Below, in pieces: positions 54,223 through 63,637 of a stretch of DNA of 64,000 bases. Position 1 is the first letter of the stretch; each line of letters opens with the position of its first letter. Where the stretch lies: assembly GCF_951793255.1 (NCBI RefSeq), contig NZ_OX636706.1, forward strand, positions 2,598,001 through 2,662,000, given 5' to 3'. The notes under the pieces are model-generated. The model saw nothing but the letters and a program-made list of their open reading frames with translations. It did not search any database and was not told where the DNA came from. The translations under genes and the position numbers were made by a program. This stretch comes from Desulfovibrio piger (GTDB lineage Bacteria; Desulfobacterota; Desulfovibrionia; Desulfovibrionales; Desulfovibrionaceae).

Positions 54223-56292
54223 CTATTGCTGCAATATCCGGACAAATTCCTTACCCTGCGCGCTTTGCAGGAACGCCGCCAGGGCATCCACCACCTGCTG
54301 GTCATACTTGAAAGGACGTTCGCGCAGGATAGCCAGAGCCGCCGGTTCGTCATGACGGCGCCGGTAGGAACGCGGACGCATCAGGGCGCAGAAGGTGTTG
54401 GCCACGGCCAGGATGCGGGCCTGCAGGCAGATGGCCTCGCCCTGCAGCTTCCGGGGATAGCCGGAACCGTCCATACGCTCGTGCATCTGCTCGATGGTCT
54501 GCAGGACAGGCAAGCCGAAATCTATGCCCCGCAGGGCCTCCACGGCATAATCCACATGCTTTTCCATCAGCAGGCGTTCCTCGGGCGTCAGGGGACCGGC
54601 CTTGGTCAGCAGCTCGTGCGGCAGACGGATCATGCCCACCTGAGACAGGCTGGCCGCCGTGCGCAGCGTGGACTCCAGCGCCGGATCGTCCTTGCCCAGC
54701 CAGGCCGCCAGATGGTAGGCGAGCTCGCCGGTGAGCCCGGACTGCCCCTTCAAATAGGGGTCCACCGCTTCCACCGCGTGGGTAAAGGCCTCGACGGTCT
54801 GGCGCAGCATGGTGGCAAGGCGCTGTTCCGCCTCCACATGGGCCGTGATGTCCCGATAGACCACCACGACGGTCCCTGATGCACCGTCTTCCGCGGCAAA
54901 GGGCAGGCACTGCACATTGAGGTGCACCAGCTTGCCCTCGACCAGCATGTCTTCCTGATCGGAAAATTCCGTCCCTGTCCGCCAGACGAATTCCACGTGG
55001 CGTTCCAGGCTCCGGGCCAGATAATCCGGAAGATGCCGTACCTGCATAAGGTGGAGCACCTCTCCCTGACAGCGGGCCAGACGGGCGAATTCCGTATTGG
55101 CATAGACGATGCGGCCTTCACCATCCACCAGGGCCAGCGCCGAATGCATGGCCCGCAGGACCGTATCCAGCAGGCAACGCTGCCGGGACATGGTCGCGTA
55201 GAGGTCTTTCAGCTCCCGCACCTCGCCCCGCTCCCGGCGGATGCCGAGCCACCAGTAGAACCAGACCAGGATCCCCGCCAGGCAAAGGAACAGCAGGCCG
55301 GCCATGGTCCAGACGCGCCAGGCCATGTCGTCCTGTTCCTGCCGGACGCTGTCCGCCCGGCAGGCCACGGCCGCATACCAGGACGTCCCCGGCACGGGCT
55401 GGCCGACCACAAGGCAGTCCATGGTTCCGGAAATGGCGGGCAAGACCATGTCCCGGGGCGTCATGTCCTGACCGAAGCCAGCAGGCAGGGTCACCAGGTT
55501 GAGGCTTGGACGTTCGCCCATGCCGATGGCCTGGACAAGGTCGCCGCCGGTCTCCAGCAGCAGGCTCATATAGCCCAGCTCGGAGGACTGGCCGCCCCCT
55601 CCCAGGAGCTTGCCGATATCACAGGTGACCAGCAGGATCCCCTGGGGCGAGTCGTCCGCCGAAACATAGCCCGGCGCCGTCACCGGACAGTAAAAATCCA
55701 CCAGCAGACGTTCCCCCTGGAGCCGGACGGGCAGCATGCCCGCCCCGGACAAGGCTCCCTTGCTCCGGCGCTGCTTCAGCAGCGTCCTGGTATCCGCCTG
55801 CCAGCCCTGCCCCACCAGCATGACCGGTTCCAGGGTCCTGTCCAGCAGGGCCGCACCGGCAAAATCATGCCGGGAGATGAACTCGACAAATTTGCGATAG
55901 ATGAGCGTGGCATGGGGCGATATGTCGCGCAGGGCCTGACGGTCCCGCGCATCAAGGCCGCTGTGCCGCCCATGCTCCTGTTCCGTCCAGGGGGTCTCCC
56001 CCAGCTCGCGCAGCAAGGCCACGGGCAGGTCCGTCTCCGCTATCTCCGCCGCCAGCAGACGCAGCATGTCGTAGCGGGCCATCTCCGCCACAGCATCGCG
56101 CTGGACACCGGTCCATACCGTCACCATGGCCGCTGCCGTGGACGTATAGGCGGAAAGCTGGCTGCCCGTCCTGTCGAGGATCTCGCGCTGTTCCGCACTG
56201 TTGAAGCGGGTGGCCCCGATGACCGTCAGGGCGAGCAGCAGTATCAGCCCTCCCAGCAGGGGCCGCAGTGACACACGTTCAGGATTGCGCAT
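54223..56292 (-). CDS. Membrane sensor with PAS and degenerate HD-GYP domain
   Basis: A 689-residue inner-membrane protein. One helix near the N-terminus (LLGGLILLLALTVIG), a periplasmic sensor of about 290 residues, a second helix (TMAGLLFLCLAGILVWFYWW), then a PAS domain (ALVDGEGRIVYANTEFARLA) and an HD-GYP-type domain. The GYP part is present (HERMDGSGYP, Asp-608), but where the catalytic HD should stand the sequence reads AASLSQVGMIRLP (residues 550-551 SQ), and the first metal histidine also appears absent. It is therefore unlikely to hydrolyse c-di-GMP and may bind it. The gene is 21 nt beyond the HlyD gene and probably shares the type I secretion operon. Confidence 0.85.
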   Translation of the reverse strand: MRNPERVSLRPLLGGLILLLALTVIGATRFNSAEQREILDRTGSQLSAYTSTAAAMVTVWTGVQRDAVAEMARYDMLRLLAAEIAETDLPVALLRELGETPWTEQEHGRHSGLDARDRQALRDISPHATLIYRKFVEFISRHDFAGAALLDRTLEPVMLVGQGWQADTRTLLKQRRSKGALSGAGMLPVRLQGERLLVDFYCPVTAPGYVSADDSPQGILLVTCDIGKLLGGGGQSSELGYMSLLLETGGDLVQAIGMGERPSLNLVTLPAGFGQDMTPRDMVLPAISGTMDCLVVGQPVPGTSWYAAVACRADSVRQEQDDMAWRVWTMAGLLFLCLAGILVWFYWWLGIRRERGEVRELKDLYATMSRQRCLLDTVLRAMHSALALVDGEGRIVYANTEFARLARCQGEVLHLMQVRHLPDYLARSLERHVEFVWRTGTEFSDQEDMLVEGKLVHLNVQCLPFAAEDGASGTVVVVYRDITAHVEAEQRLATMLRQTVEAFTHAVEAVDPYLKGQSGLTGELAYHLAAWLGKDDPALESTLRTAASLSQVGMIRLPHELLTKAGPLTPEERLLMEKHVDYAVEALRGIDFGLPVLQTIEQMHERMDGSGYPRKLQGEAICLQARILAVANTFCALMRPRSYRRRHDEPAALAILRERPFKYDQQVVDALAAFLQSAQGKEFVRILQQ

Positions 56293-56313
56293 AGAAGCTC
56301 CGCACAGCAGGGA

Positions 56314-57987
56314 TCAGCGCTCGGTAAGCGCGTTCTGCCTGGCTTTCATCACAGGTTTGAGGATATAATCGAGCACCGTCTTCTTGCCGATGATGATGTC
56401 GGCCACCACGATCATGCCCGGGATGATGGGCAGGATCTCGTCGTTACGCCGGATGGCCGTCTCTCCGGTACGGACTTTGATAAGGTAATAGAAATCGCCC
56501 TTTTTGTCTTCAATGGTGTCCGCGCTGATGGATTCCAGCTTGCCGGGCAGGCCGCCGTAGATGGAGAAATCATAGGCCGAGACCTTGATCATCACGTCCT
56601 GTCCGGGCCGCAAAAAGGCCACATCCTGCGGACGGACGCGCACCTCCACCAGAAGGCTCTCGTCCATGGGCACGATGTCCATGATGGCCTCGCCCGGCTT
56701 GACGACCCCGCCCACCGTATTGACCAGTATCTGCTTGACGCTGCCCCGCACGGGACTGCGTACTTCGGTGCGCGTCACGCGGTCGCCTCCGGCGGTCAGG
56801 GATTCCCGCACCGAGCCCAGCTCCGTGCGCCGCTTGTTGATCTCCTGGCTGATGGCCAGCTGCTCTTCCGCCACCCGGCTGCCGATGCGCTGCCGGGCCT
56901 CATCCATCATGGCCTGCGTCTTGGGGATGGCCGCGGCCAGCATATCGATCTCGCCCTGGGTCTGGATGATCTTCTGCTCCAGCCCCAGATAATCCATGCG
57001 GGAGTAGTTGTTGCGCTGCAGCAGGCGCTTGGCCGTATCCCGCTGCTCCGTCTCCAGCACCAGACTGCCGTCCAGCTGTTTTTTGCGTGCCAGCTGCTCC
57101 GCCACCTCGCTTTGCCGCTGGGCATACTGGGCCTCCAGCATGGAAAGCTCGGCCCGCAGTTTGGAACTTTGCGCCTTCCAGGTGTTCCGCTGGTCATCGA
57201 CGATCTGACGGGCGCGCTCCACAAGGACGCCGTCCGGCTCTTCTCCCAGTATCTCCTTGAGGAAGACGGGCAGGTCACTGGGGAAGACAGGCTCCTCGTC
57301 ACGCAGCATGGCCTCCAGCCGCATGATGGCCAGACGGTGTTCCACCAGCTTGTACAGGGCATCCCGGTACGAGCTCTCGGCCATGACGTTTTCCAGCTGG
57401 GCCACGACCTGCCCTTTTTCCACGACCTCGCCCTCCCGGACGAGCACGGCCTGGAGGATACCGCCTTCCAGGTTGGAGACCGACTGCGTACGCCGGGAGC
57501 CCACCACGGCCCCCTCGGCATGGGTCACTTCGTCGATGGGGGCCCAGGCGGCCCAGACGAGCAGCGCCACGACGAGCAAGGCCACCGCCGCGGACAGGGC
57601 ACGGGCCGTGAACGCGGGCCTGCGGGACAGGGCCGCATCCACCTCGCTGGCATAATTGATGTCATCCGGCATCAGACCATGCAGGGGAGCGTCCAGAGCC
57701 GCGAACAGCTCCTTTCGCGTCATGGGCTTGTCTCCGGCGGACGATGCCTGGCTGAAGTTCTCGCGCAGGCGCGCCGCCATGCCGGTGGCGGGACGCTGCT
57801 CGTGCTCGGCATCCCCCACGAAGATCAGGCGGAACACCTGCAAGATGCGGGCGAACAACGAACGTTTCCGGGGCTGCCCGTCAGGTACGGGAGCCTCGGG
57901 AGGCAAAGACGAAAAGATATCTTCCGGCGGCCTGGTTTCAATACGGTCACCGCTCTGCGTCGCGGGATCCGGCTTACGGGCGTCCAT
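56314..57987 (-). CDS. Type I secretion membrane fusion protein (HlyD/LapC family)
   Basis: A 557-residue periplasmic adaptor linking the ABC transporter to TolC. An unusually long N-terminal cytoplasmic region of about 125 residues, rich in proline and acidic residues, precedes a single membrane helix (LSAAVALLVVALLVWAAWAPI). The lipoyl-like half motifs (EGAVVGSRRTQSVSNLEGG, then the beta-barrel with VLVREGEVVEKGQVVAQLE) and the long coiled-coil hairpin (residues 220-400) follow. The start overlaps the ABC gene by 14 nt and has a GGAGGGG site. Normal HlyD proteins have about 60 cytoplasmic residues, so the extension may be regulatory. Confidence 0.92.
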   Translation of the reverse strand: MDARKPDPATQSGDRIETRPPEDIFSSLPPEAPVPDGQPRKRSLFARILQVFRLIFVGDAEHEQRPATGMAARLRENFSQASSAGDKPMTRKELFAALDAPLHGLMPDDINYASEVDAALSRRPAFTARALSAAVALLVVALLVWAAWAPIDEVTHAEGAVVGSRRTQSVSNLEGGILQAVLVREGEVVEKGQVVAQLENVMAESSYRDALYKLVEHRLAIMRLEAMLRDEEPVFPSDLPVFLKEILGEEPDGVLVERARQIVDDQRNTWKAQSSKLRAELSMLEAQYAQRQSEVAEQLARKKQLDGSLVLETEQRDTAKRLLQRNNYSRMDYLGLEQKIIQTQGEIDMLAAAIPKTQAMMDEARQRIGSRVAEEQLAISQEINKRRTELGSVRESLTAGGDRVTRTEVRSPVRGSVKQILVNTVGGVVKPGEAIMDIVPMDESLLVEVRVRPQDVAFLRPGQDVMIKVSAYDFSIYGGLPGKLESISADTIEDKKGDFYYLIKVRTGETAIRRNDEILPIIPGMIVVADIIIGKKTVLDYILKPVMKARQNALTER

Positions 57988-60271
57988 CCATCCCCTCCTT
58001 CACGGCAGCGGCTCCCCCGGGGGCCTCCTGCCCTTTTTCCGGGGCAGACTTCCTGGCTGCGGCGGCGTTGTCGCGCAAGCGCTTCAGGATGGCGTCACGC
58101 GGCCCGAACATCCGCAGCCTGCCGTTCTCCATGACAGCCAGCTTGTCCACCATGCGCAGCATGCTCAGGCGATGGGTCACAAGGATCAGGGTCCGCCCCT
58201 GCGAGACGGCCGCCAGCCGCTGCTGCAGGCGCTGCTCGGAATCCGTGTCCATATTGCTGGTGGGCTCGTCCAAAATCAGCACCTCAGGATCGCGGACCAG
58301 CGCACGGGCAAGAGCCACCGCCTGCCGCTGCCCACCGGACAGGGCCTTGCCCTGCTCGCCGACCTGGGCCGCGAAACCGGCGGGATTGTTGCGGACAAAA
58401 TCCGTCACCCCGGCAAGGGCCGCGGCCCGGAACACCAGATGGTCATTGATGGTGGGGTCCCCCAGGACGATGTTCTCACGGATGCTGCCATAAAACAGGA
58501 CCACGTCCTGCGGCAACACGCCGATGCGCCCGCGCAGCTCCGTGGTCGGCAGCTGGCGCAGGTCCACGTCCCCGAATTTGATGCTGCCCTTCTGCGGCTG
58601 GTAAAAACCTGTCAGCAGCTTGGCCAGGGTGCTTTTGCCCGAGCCCATGGCCCCGATGATGCCGATTCGGTCGCCGGGATTGATGCGCAGGCTCACGTCC
58701 TCAAGGGCCAGACGCATGGAATTGGGATAGGCGAACGAAACGTTCTCCACGGTGAAGGAGGGCTGCAACTCGCCAAAATCCATGCAGGAGCTTTCCGACT
58801 GGTTTTCGGAAGGCAGCTCCATGAGCAGGTCGAGGGCCTGCAGGGCAACACGGGAATTCTGCAGACGGGTCAACAGGGAGGCCAGCTGCATCAGCGGCGC
58901 CATGGCCCGGCCCACAAGGATGTTGCAGCCGATGAGGGCTCCCATGGTCATCAGGCCTTCCGAGATCCGGTAGACGCCCCAGATGATCATGCTCACCGTG
59001 ACCATATGGGTCACCAGGGTGGAGGCCGTCACGGCCAGACTGCTGTACCGGCGCGACTCCGCCGTCGATTTGGCGGAAAGCCCCACCACCGCCTCCCACA
59101 GGCGCTGCATCCGGCCCTCGGCCTGGCAGGCCTTGATGGTCTCCAGGCCGTTGACCATCTCCACGAGCAGGGCGTTCTTCTGCATGTTCTGCTTGTAGCT
59201 CTGCTCGGCGCAGCGCCGTGCCGCGGTCTGGAGGAAGAGCCCCAGCCCGATGAGGATGGGCATGGCCGCCAGCGGCAGGAAGACCATGGGCCCGGCGATG
59301 AAGGCTATCAGCAGCAGGAAGATGACCAGGAAGGGGACGTCGATGCAGGCCAGCAGCGAGGACGAACTGAAGAATTCGCGCAACTGCTCGAATTCACGCA
59401 AGTTGTTGACCAGCGAGCCCGTGGATTCCGGCTTGCTTTCCAGCCGCATGGTGAGGACCTTGTCCACCAGATTGCTGGAGAGCACGATGTCCGCATTGCG
59501 CCCGGCCACGTCCACGAAGTGCGTGCGCAGGGCCCGCAGCAAAAAGTCGAACAGATAAATGATGATCACACCGGAAGCCAGGACCCACAACGTCTCTATG
59601 GCATTGTTGGGCACGACCCGGTCGTAGACGTTCATGGCGAACAGGGGACTGGCCAGAGCGATGAGGTTGATGATGACGCTGGCCAGCGCCACATGCCGGT
59701 AGATGGGCGCATAATAGCGCAGCACGTCCCAGAACCAGCGTTTTCCCTTGGCCAGACGCAGCTTTTCCACATGCTCCTGCGGACGGCCGGGGACAGCCAC
59801 ATACAGGGCATAGCCGGTATATTCCTCCTGCAGCGCGTCCAGGGGCACCAGCTGGCTGGCGCTTTCCGTCTCCGGGAAGATGACTTCGGCCTGAGCCGTC
59901 TCGGCTCCGGTCTCGCCCGCCTCTGCCCCCGCCGGAGCTCCCGGCACCAGCCGGGTCAGGACACAGCTGCGGTTGCCGGACAACAGCAGGATGCAGGGCA
60001 ACGTCAGGTTGGAGAGGTCAGCCAGCCGGGGACGATACAGCACGCTGCCCGTCAGGCCCGCCTTGCGGGCGACCCGCAGGCACGCCTGGGCCGAGACGGT
60101 ACTGCCCGAAAGCCCGGCCAGCAGGAACTGGGGAGACAAGGCCTTGCCCCGGAGGCGGCACAAGGAGGAAAGACTGCGCAGCAAAGGCGGCATGAAATCG
60201 ACATCGGAAGGCCGCAGGCCTCCGGCTGCCATTTCCGGGCCGCGTGTTTCCCCGGATCCGTTTTCCGACAT
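57974..60271 (-). CDS. Type I secretion ABC transporter with C39-like domain (LapB family)
   Basis: A 765-residue transporter. The N-terminal 135 residues form a peptidase C39-like domain without the catalytic cysteine, used to bind RTX-type substrates. A six-helix ABC membrane region follows (about residues 190-480), then the nucleotide-binding domain with Walker A GAMGSGKST (near 540), signature LSGGQRQAVALARAL (near 643) and Walker B VLILDEPTSNMD. This layout is that of LapB-type transporters which export large adhesins. The substrate adhesin gene is not in the window. The ATG has AGGA eight bases upstream. Confidence 0.93.
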   Translation of the reverse strand: MSENGSGETRGPEMAAGGLRPSDVDFMPPLLRSLSSLCRLRGKALSPQFLLAGLSGSTVSAQACLRVARKAGLTGSVLYRPRLADLSNLTLPCILLLSGNRSCVLTRLVPGAPAGAEAGETGAETAQAEVIFPETESASQLVPLDALQEEYTGYALYVAVPGRPQEHVEKLRLAKGKRWFWDVLRYYAPIYRHVALASVIINLIALASPLFAMNVYDRVVPNNAIETLWVLASGVIIIYLFDFLLRALRTHFVDVAGRNADIVLSSNLVDKVLTMRLESKPESTGSLVNNLREFEQLREFFSSSSLLACIDVPFLVIFLLLIAFIAGPMVFLPLAAMPILIGLGLFLQTAARRCAEQSYKQNMQKNALLVEMVNGLETIKACQAEGRMQRLWEAVVGLSAKSTAESRRYSSLAVTASTLVTHMVTVSMIIWGVYRISEGLMTMGALIGCNILVGRAMAPLMQLASLLTRLQNSRVALQALDLLMELPSENQSESSCMDFGELQPSFTVENVSFAYPNSMRLALEDVSLRINPGDRIGIIGAMGSGKSTLAKLLTGFYQPQKGSIKFGDVDLRQLPTTELRGRIGVLPQDVVLFYGSIRENIVLGDPTINDHLVFRAAALAGVTDFVRNNPAGFAAQVGEQGKALSGGQRQAVALARALVRDPEVLILDEPTSNMDTDSEQRLQQRLAAVSQGRTLILVTHRLSMLRMVDKLAVMENGRLRMFGPRDAILKRLRDNAAAARKSAPEKGQEAPGGAAAVKEGMDGRP

Positions 60272-60313
60272 ATGAACAATCCTTTGACGTCCATCCTGTG
60301 GACGTCCTGTCGC

Positions 60314-60344
60314 AAAACAACAGGCAGAAGAGCTCTGCCTGTTG
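60314..60344 (-). terminator. Terminator of the TolC gene
   Basis: CAACAGGCAGA and TCTGCCTGTTG form an 11-bp stem around a 5-nt loop; on the minus strand TTTTG follows. It would separate tolC from the ABC/HlyD genes transcriptionally. Confidence 0.75.
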
Positions 60345-60418
60345 TCGCATCGAAACCCTCCCGGCAGACCAGGCTGCCGGAGCTGTCATGGGCTACCCGG
60401 GAAGCAGGGGCTCCCCGG

Positions 60419-61825
60419 TTACTTGAACCAGCCCATTTCAAAATCTTCGCCCTTGACGGGCTGGGCTTCCTTGGGCCCCGACTTGATCTCTTCCGCCGGG
60501 ACCCCCATACGGGGCAGCAGGTCACCGGCCAGAGCGCACATACGGTAGGCGCCTACAAGGATATTGCCGCGGGCGGTCTCGGCCTGGCTGGCGGAATTGT
60601 AGAGTTCGTTCTCCGAATCCAGCACGTCCAGCAGGCTGCGCGTACCCAGCAGGAACTGGTCATGGTAGGCCTGCCGGGTGTAGGTATTGTTTTCCACGGC
60701 CTTGGTGTAGAACTTGTATTGTTCCTTGGCCGCCAGATAGTTGCTCCAGGTGGATTCCATGTCCAGGCGCAGGGTGTCCATGTAATCGTACAGGTTCTGC
60801 CGGGCCTCGCGTTCCCGCGCCGAGGCCGCGCGGATGCCTTCCACGTCGGCGCCGCTGTTGAACACGTTCCAGCGCACCGTGGCCAGGACATCGAAGCTGT
60901 AGACCCAGCGGTCACGGTCGCCGCCGCGGTCACTGTACTCCGGCCCGGCCTCTAGCTGGAAGGTCGGATACATGGCTGACTGGGCCAGTTCCTTCTCGCC
61001 CTTGGCAGCACGGATGTCCTGCAAATAGGCGGCCAGCTTGGGATTGTGCTTTTCCGCCATCTGGATGAAGGCCGCCGCGGTATCGGGCATCTCGGCCGGC
61101 ATGGGCACCGCATCCAGCTTGCCGACCGTATAGATGCCGGTCAGGCGGGAATAGGTGGCATAGGCCACGCGCAGGGCGTCTTCCGCCTCGGCCAGGGCGG
61201 AATGGGCACGCTGCAGGCGCGATTCCGCCTGCGTCACATCGGCCTGGGTATCCGCCCCCATGCTGGCGCGGTCACGGGCCTGGGCCAGGATGGACTCATG
61301 CCGGGCCACGTTGTTGCGGGCCAGCTCCACCAGCTTGATACGGCGCAGCAGGTCGATGTGGGCGATGATGCCGTCCAGGGAAAGGGACATGGCCGTGTCG
61401 AAGATCCTGGCCTTGACGGAATCCAGGGTGGCCTGGGCGGCACGCACGCGGCTGCGCGTGGCAAAGCCGTCCCAGATGGGCTGCACCAGCTTGGCGGAGA
61501 CACTGCCCACGCTCAACCACTGGTCATCGAGGTTCAGACCGCGGGACGTGGTATCGCTCAGGACACCCACGCCGATCTCCCCCGTGACGTCCACACGCGG
61601 GCCGAAGCCGGCACGGGCCTTGTTGAGCTCATGCTCCAGGACCGCACGGTTCTCCTTGATGCTCATCAGGCTGCGATGGTTGTGCAGCACACCGTACACG
61701 GTATCGTTCACTGTGATATGCGCTGTATTATTCCCCCGGGCCGGAGGCTCCTGACTCCATACCGCATCTGCCCACCAAGCGAGGAAAAGACATAAAGCAA
61801 AAGGTATTATCTTATTTTTCAGCAT
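60419..61825 (-). CDS. TolC-family outer membrane secretion channel (LapE-like)
   Basis: A 468-residue outer-membrane efflux protein. The start at 61825 gives a clean signal peptide (IIPFALCLFLAWWADAVWS); an ATG five codons earlier is possible. Two TolC repeats are seen, with helical blocks near residues 105-210 and 320-430, including conserved VTQAESRLQRAHSALAEAEDAL and FLLGTRSLLDVLDSENELYNS. It forms the outer-membrane part of the type I system encoded next to it. It lies 147 nt upstream of the ABC gene with a hairpin between. Upstream it meets an unusual AT palindrome and an insertion sequence. Confidence 0.92.
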   Translation of the reverse strand: MLKNKIIPFALCLFLAWWADAVWSQEPPARGNNTAHITVNDTVYGVLHNHRSLMSIKENRAVLEHELNKARAGFGPRVDVTGEIGVGVLSDTTSRGLNLDDQWLSVGSVSAKLVQPIWDGFATRSRVRAAQATLDSVKARIFDTAMSLSLDGIIAHIDLLRRIKLVELARNNVARHESILAQARDRASMGADTQADVTQAESRLQRAHSALAEAEDALRVAYATYSRLTGIYTVGKLDAVPMPAEMPDTAAAFIQMAEKHNPKLAAYLQDIRAAKGEKELAQSAMYPTFQLEAGPEYSDRGGDRDRWVYSFDVLATVRWNVFNSGADVEGIRAASAREREARQNLYDYMDTLRLDMESTWSNYLAAKEQYKFYTKAVENNTYTRQAYHDQFLLGTRSLLDVLDSENELYNSASQAETARGNILVGAYRMCALAGDLLPRMGVPAEEIKSGPKEAQPVKGEDFEMGWFK

Positions 61826-61853
61826 TAGGCTCACCCTCAAAAAAATGGAGTGA

Positions 61854-61889
61854 GTTGACTATATATATATATATATATATATAGTCAAC
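61854..61889. repeat. 36-nt perfect palindrome with (AT)11 core
   Basis: GTTGACT, eleven AT units and AGTCAAC, 29 nt upstream of the tolC start and 8 nt from the left end of the insertion sequence. It could form a cruciform or be a slippage-prone promoter element. Confidence 0.9.
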
Positions 61890-61948
61890 ATATTTTAGAG
61901 GATGTCCGGCATGTTTTTTGATTTTAAAAGGTGTGGTAATCTCGTCCC

Positions 61949-62311
61949 ATGAAACAAACAGATTTTCGTGATGTGCCTGATGAGCTGTGGGAACGTATCG
62001 AGCCTCTCCTTGCCCCGTTCAAACGAAAAAGAAGCGGCGGCAGCAAACCGCTTGCGCAGCGCACGGTTCTGGCAGGAATCCTCTACAAATGCCGGACAGG
62101 ATGCCAATGGGCCATGCTTCCCGCCTGCTATGGATCAAAAAGCACTGTCCACGAGCACTTCCAGCGATGGAACAAAGCTGGCATCATGGCGGAGATTTTT
62201 CGCATCCTTCTTGCTGAATATGGGGAAAAGGTCGGCGTCGACGCCCAATGGCAGGCTATGGACGGCACCTTGCTGCAAGCCCCGACGCGCTCTCAAAAAA
62301 TCAGCGACTGA
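61949..62311 (+). CDS. IS5-family transposase, first frame (OrfA)
   Basis: A 120-residue N-terminal part of the transposase: helix-turn-helix region (DELWERIEPLLAPFKRK, GGSKPLAQRTVLAGILYK, GCQWAMLPACYGSKSTVHEHF) and the first catalytic aspartate in DAQWQAMDGTLLQA. It ends at a TGA just after a run of six A (62295-62300). Skipping one base in that run joins it to the second frame to give QKSATEGLGRNPTDRG, the normal continuation of the family. Either slippage on A6 produces the full enzyme, or the element is broken. Confidence 0.85.
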   Translation: MKQTDFRDVPDELWERIEPLLAPFKRKRSGGSKPLAQRTVLAGILYKCRTGCQWAMLPACYGSKSTVHEHFQRWNKAGIMAEIFRILLAEYGEKVGVDAQWQAMDGTLLQAPTRSQKISD

Positions 62312-62762
62312 GGGCCTTGGACGCAACCCGACGGACAGGGGCCGAAGCGGCGGCAAGATACATCTCCATGTGGATGGTCAGGGTATTCCTCTGGGAGTGA
62401 CAGTCACAGGTGCCAATGTTCATGACAGCCGCCTGATAGAAGCGACGCTGAAGAACTCCCGGGAAATGGGCGGCTGGTTTCTGGGGTCTGCCGTACGCCA
62501 TCTCTGTCTGGACAAGGGCTATGACTACCCGCGAGTCAGCGAAGAAGTCTATGTAAACGGATTTGAGGAGCATATCCGCAGCCGGGGGGAAGAAGTTCGG
62601 GACCGCTGGAGGACTCCTGCCCACCGCTGGGTAGTAGAGCGGACATTCGCCTGGTTGAAGGGTTTTCGGAGCTTGCGTACTCGCTACTGTTGTTACCTCG
62701 TCAATTTTATGGGGCTACTTTACCTTGCTTTGGCCTGTATCCTTTGGAGAAAACTGGTATAG
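62301..62762 (+). CDS. IS5-family transposase, second frame (OrfB)
   Basis: The C-terminal part of the transposase, read one frame forward after the A6 run. It contains HLHVDGQGIPLGVTVTGANVHD, the second aspartate in LCLDKGYDYP and the glutamate in RWVVERTFAWLKGFRSLRTRY, the IS5 signature. It has no start of its own and needs a frameshift from the first frame. The end is intact, just before the right inverted repeat. Confidence 0.85.
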   Translation, partial: SATEGLGRNPTDRGRSGGKIHLHVDGQGIPLGVTVTGANVHDSRLIEATLKNSREMGGWFLGSAVRHLCLDKGYDYPRVSEEVYVNGFEEHIRSRGEEVRDRWRTPAHRWVVERTFAWLKGFRSLRTRYCCYLVNFMGLLYLALACILWRKLV

Positions 62763-62923
62763 CAAGATGTATGCCGGACATCATCTTAACGAGCAAAATA
62801 TCTAAAAATACATATAGTAACCGTATAATTGCAAAGGCTCTACATATCTCGACAAGGATCGTCCCCCGCAGTACAAAAACGCATCCCCGTATTCCCAGAC
62901 ATCAGCCTTCCGGCGGTTTTCCC

Positions 62924-63634
62924 ATGCTTCCTGTGCGCTCCGTTCCCATATCCTGCCCGGCCCGGTCTCCCCTCCGGTCTCCGGTCATACGCCCGCACCG
63001 GATCGCATGCATCTCCGCCTGCCTTGCCGTTTTTCTGGTCTGTCTGTTCGGCATCCTCCCGGCGCAGGCCGCCTCCATCCCCCTGTTCGGGACCGTGGAG
63101 TTCCGGCGCCCTCTCGACAGCCTGCCCGCCTGGGCTGAGGTCCGCCGCATGAACGAGCTGGAGCCCATCTTCGTCAGCGGCAAGGTCTTCACCCGGACCG
63201 CCACCTGGGATTCCTTCAAACAGGGGGCGCAGGGCAAAAGCGGCATGGAACTGCTGCGCTATGTCAACACGTTCTGGAACCGCTTTCCTTACCGTGAGGA
63301 TATCATCAACTGGGGCAAGGCCGACTACTGGGTCTGGCCCAACCTGTTCCTCAAAAAATCTGGCGACTGCGAAGATTACGCCATCGTCAAATATTTCACG
63401 CTCAAAGAGCTGGGCATGGATACGGACAAACTGCGTATCGTTGTCCTGCGCGATACCCTGCGCCGCCTGTCCCATGCCGTTCTGGCCGTCTACATGGACA
63501 AGGACATCGTCATCCTGGACAACATCAGCAATGCCATCCTGCCCCAGGGGCGCCTGCGACATTATGTCCCGCAGTTCTCGTTCAACGAGAAGTCACGCTG
63601 GGCCCACATGCGAGGCAAAAAAACAAACGAGTAG
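62924..63634 (+). CDS. lapG: LapG-type periplasmic cysteine protease (BTLCP)
   Basis: A 236-residue protein. The N-terminus has a long basic stretch and a signal helix (ISACLAVFLVCLFGILPAQA); the start ATG 62924 has no clear ribosome site. The mature enzyme shows the transglutaminase-like fold of LapG with a complete triad, Cys-149 in KKSGDCEDYA, His-184 in LSHAVL and Asp-199 in ILDN, and the family phrases WNRFPYREDIINW and DYWVWPN. LapG enzymes cleave the N-terminus of RTX adhesins to release biofilm cells. The next gene, four bases on, encodes the sensor expected to bind it. The insertion sequence lies just upstream. Confidence 0.9.
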   Translation: MLPVRSVPISCPARSPLRSPVIRPHRIACISACLAVFLVCLFGILPAQAASIPLFGTVEFRRPLDSLPAWAEVRRMNELEPIFVSGKVFTRTATWDSFKQGAQGKSGMELLRYVNTFWNRFPYREDIINWGKADYWVWPNLFLKKSGDCEDYAIVKYFTLKELGMDTDKLRIVVLRDTLRRLSHAVLAVYMDKDIVILDNISNAILPQGRLRHYVPQFSFNEKSRWAHMRGKKTNE

Positions 63635-63637
63635 CCC

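Larger units (their letters stand above)
61898..62785 (+). mobile_element. IS5-family insertion sequence
   Basis: About 888 bp bounded by 15-bp inverted repeats, GAGGATGTCCGGCAT on the left and its near complement (one mismatch) on the right. TTA precedes the left end and follows the right end, consistent with a 3-bp target duplication. The two overlapping transposase frames inside carry DDE motifs of the IS5 family. It lies between tolC and the LapG gene, so it separates a type I secretion operon from its protease regulator. Confidence 0.88.
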
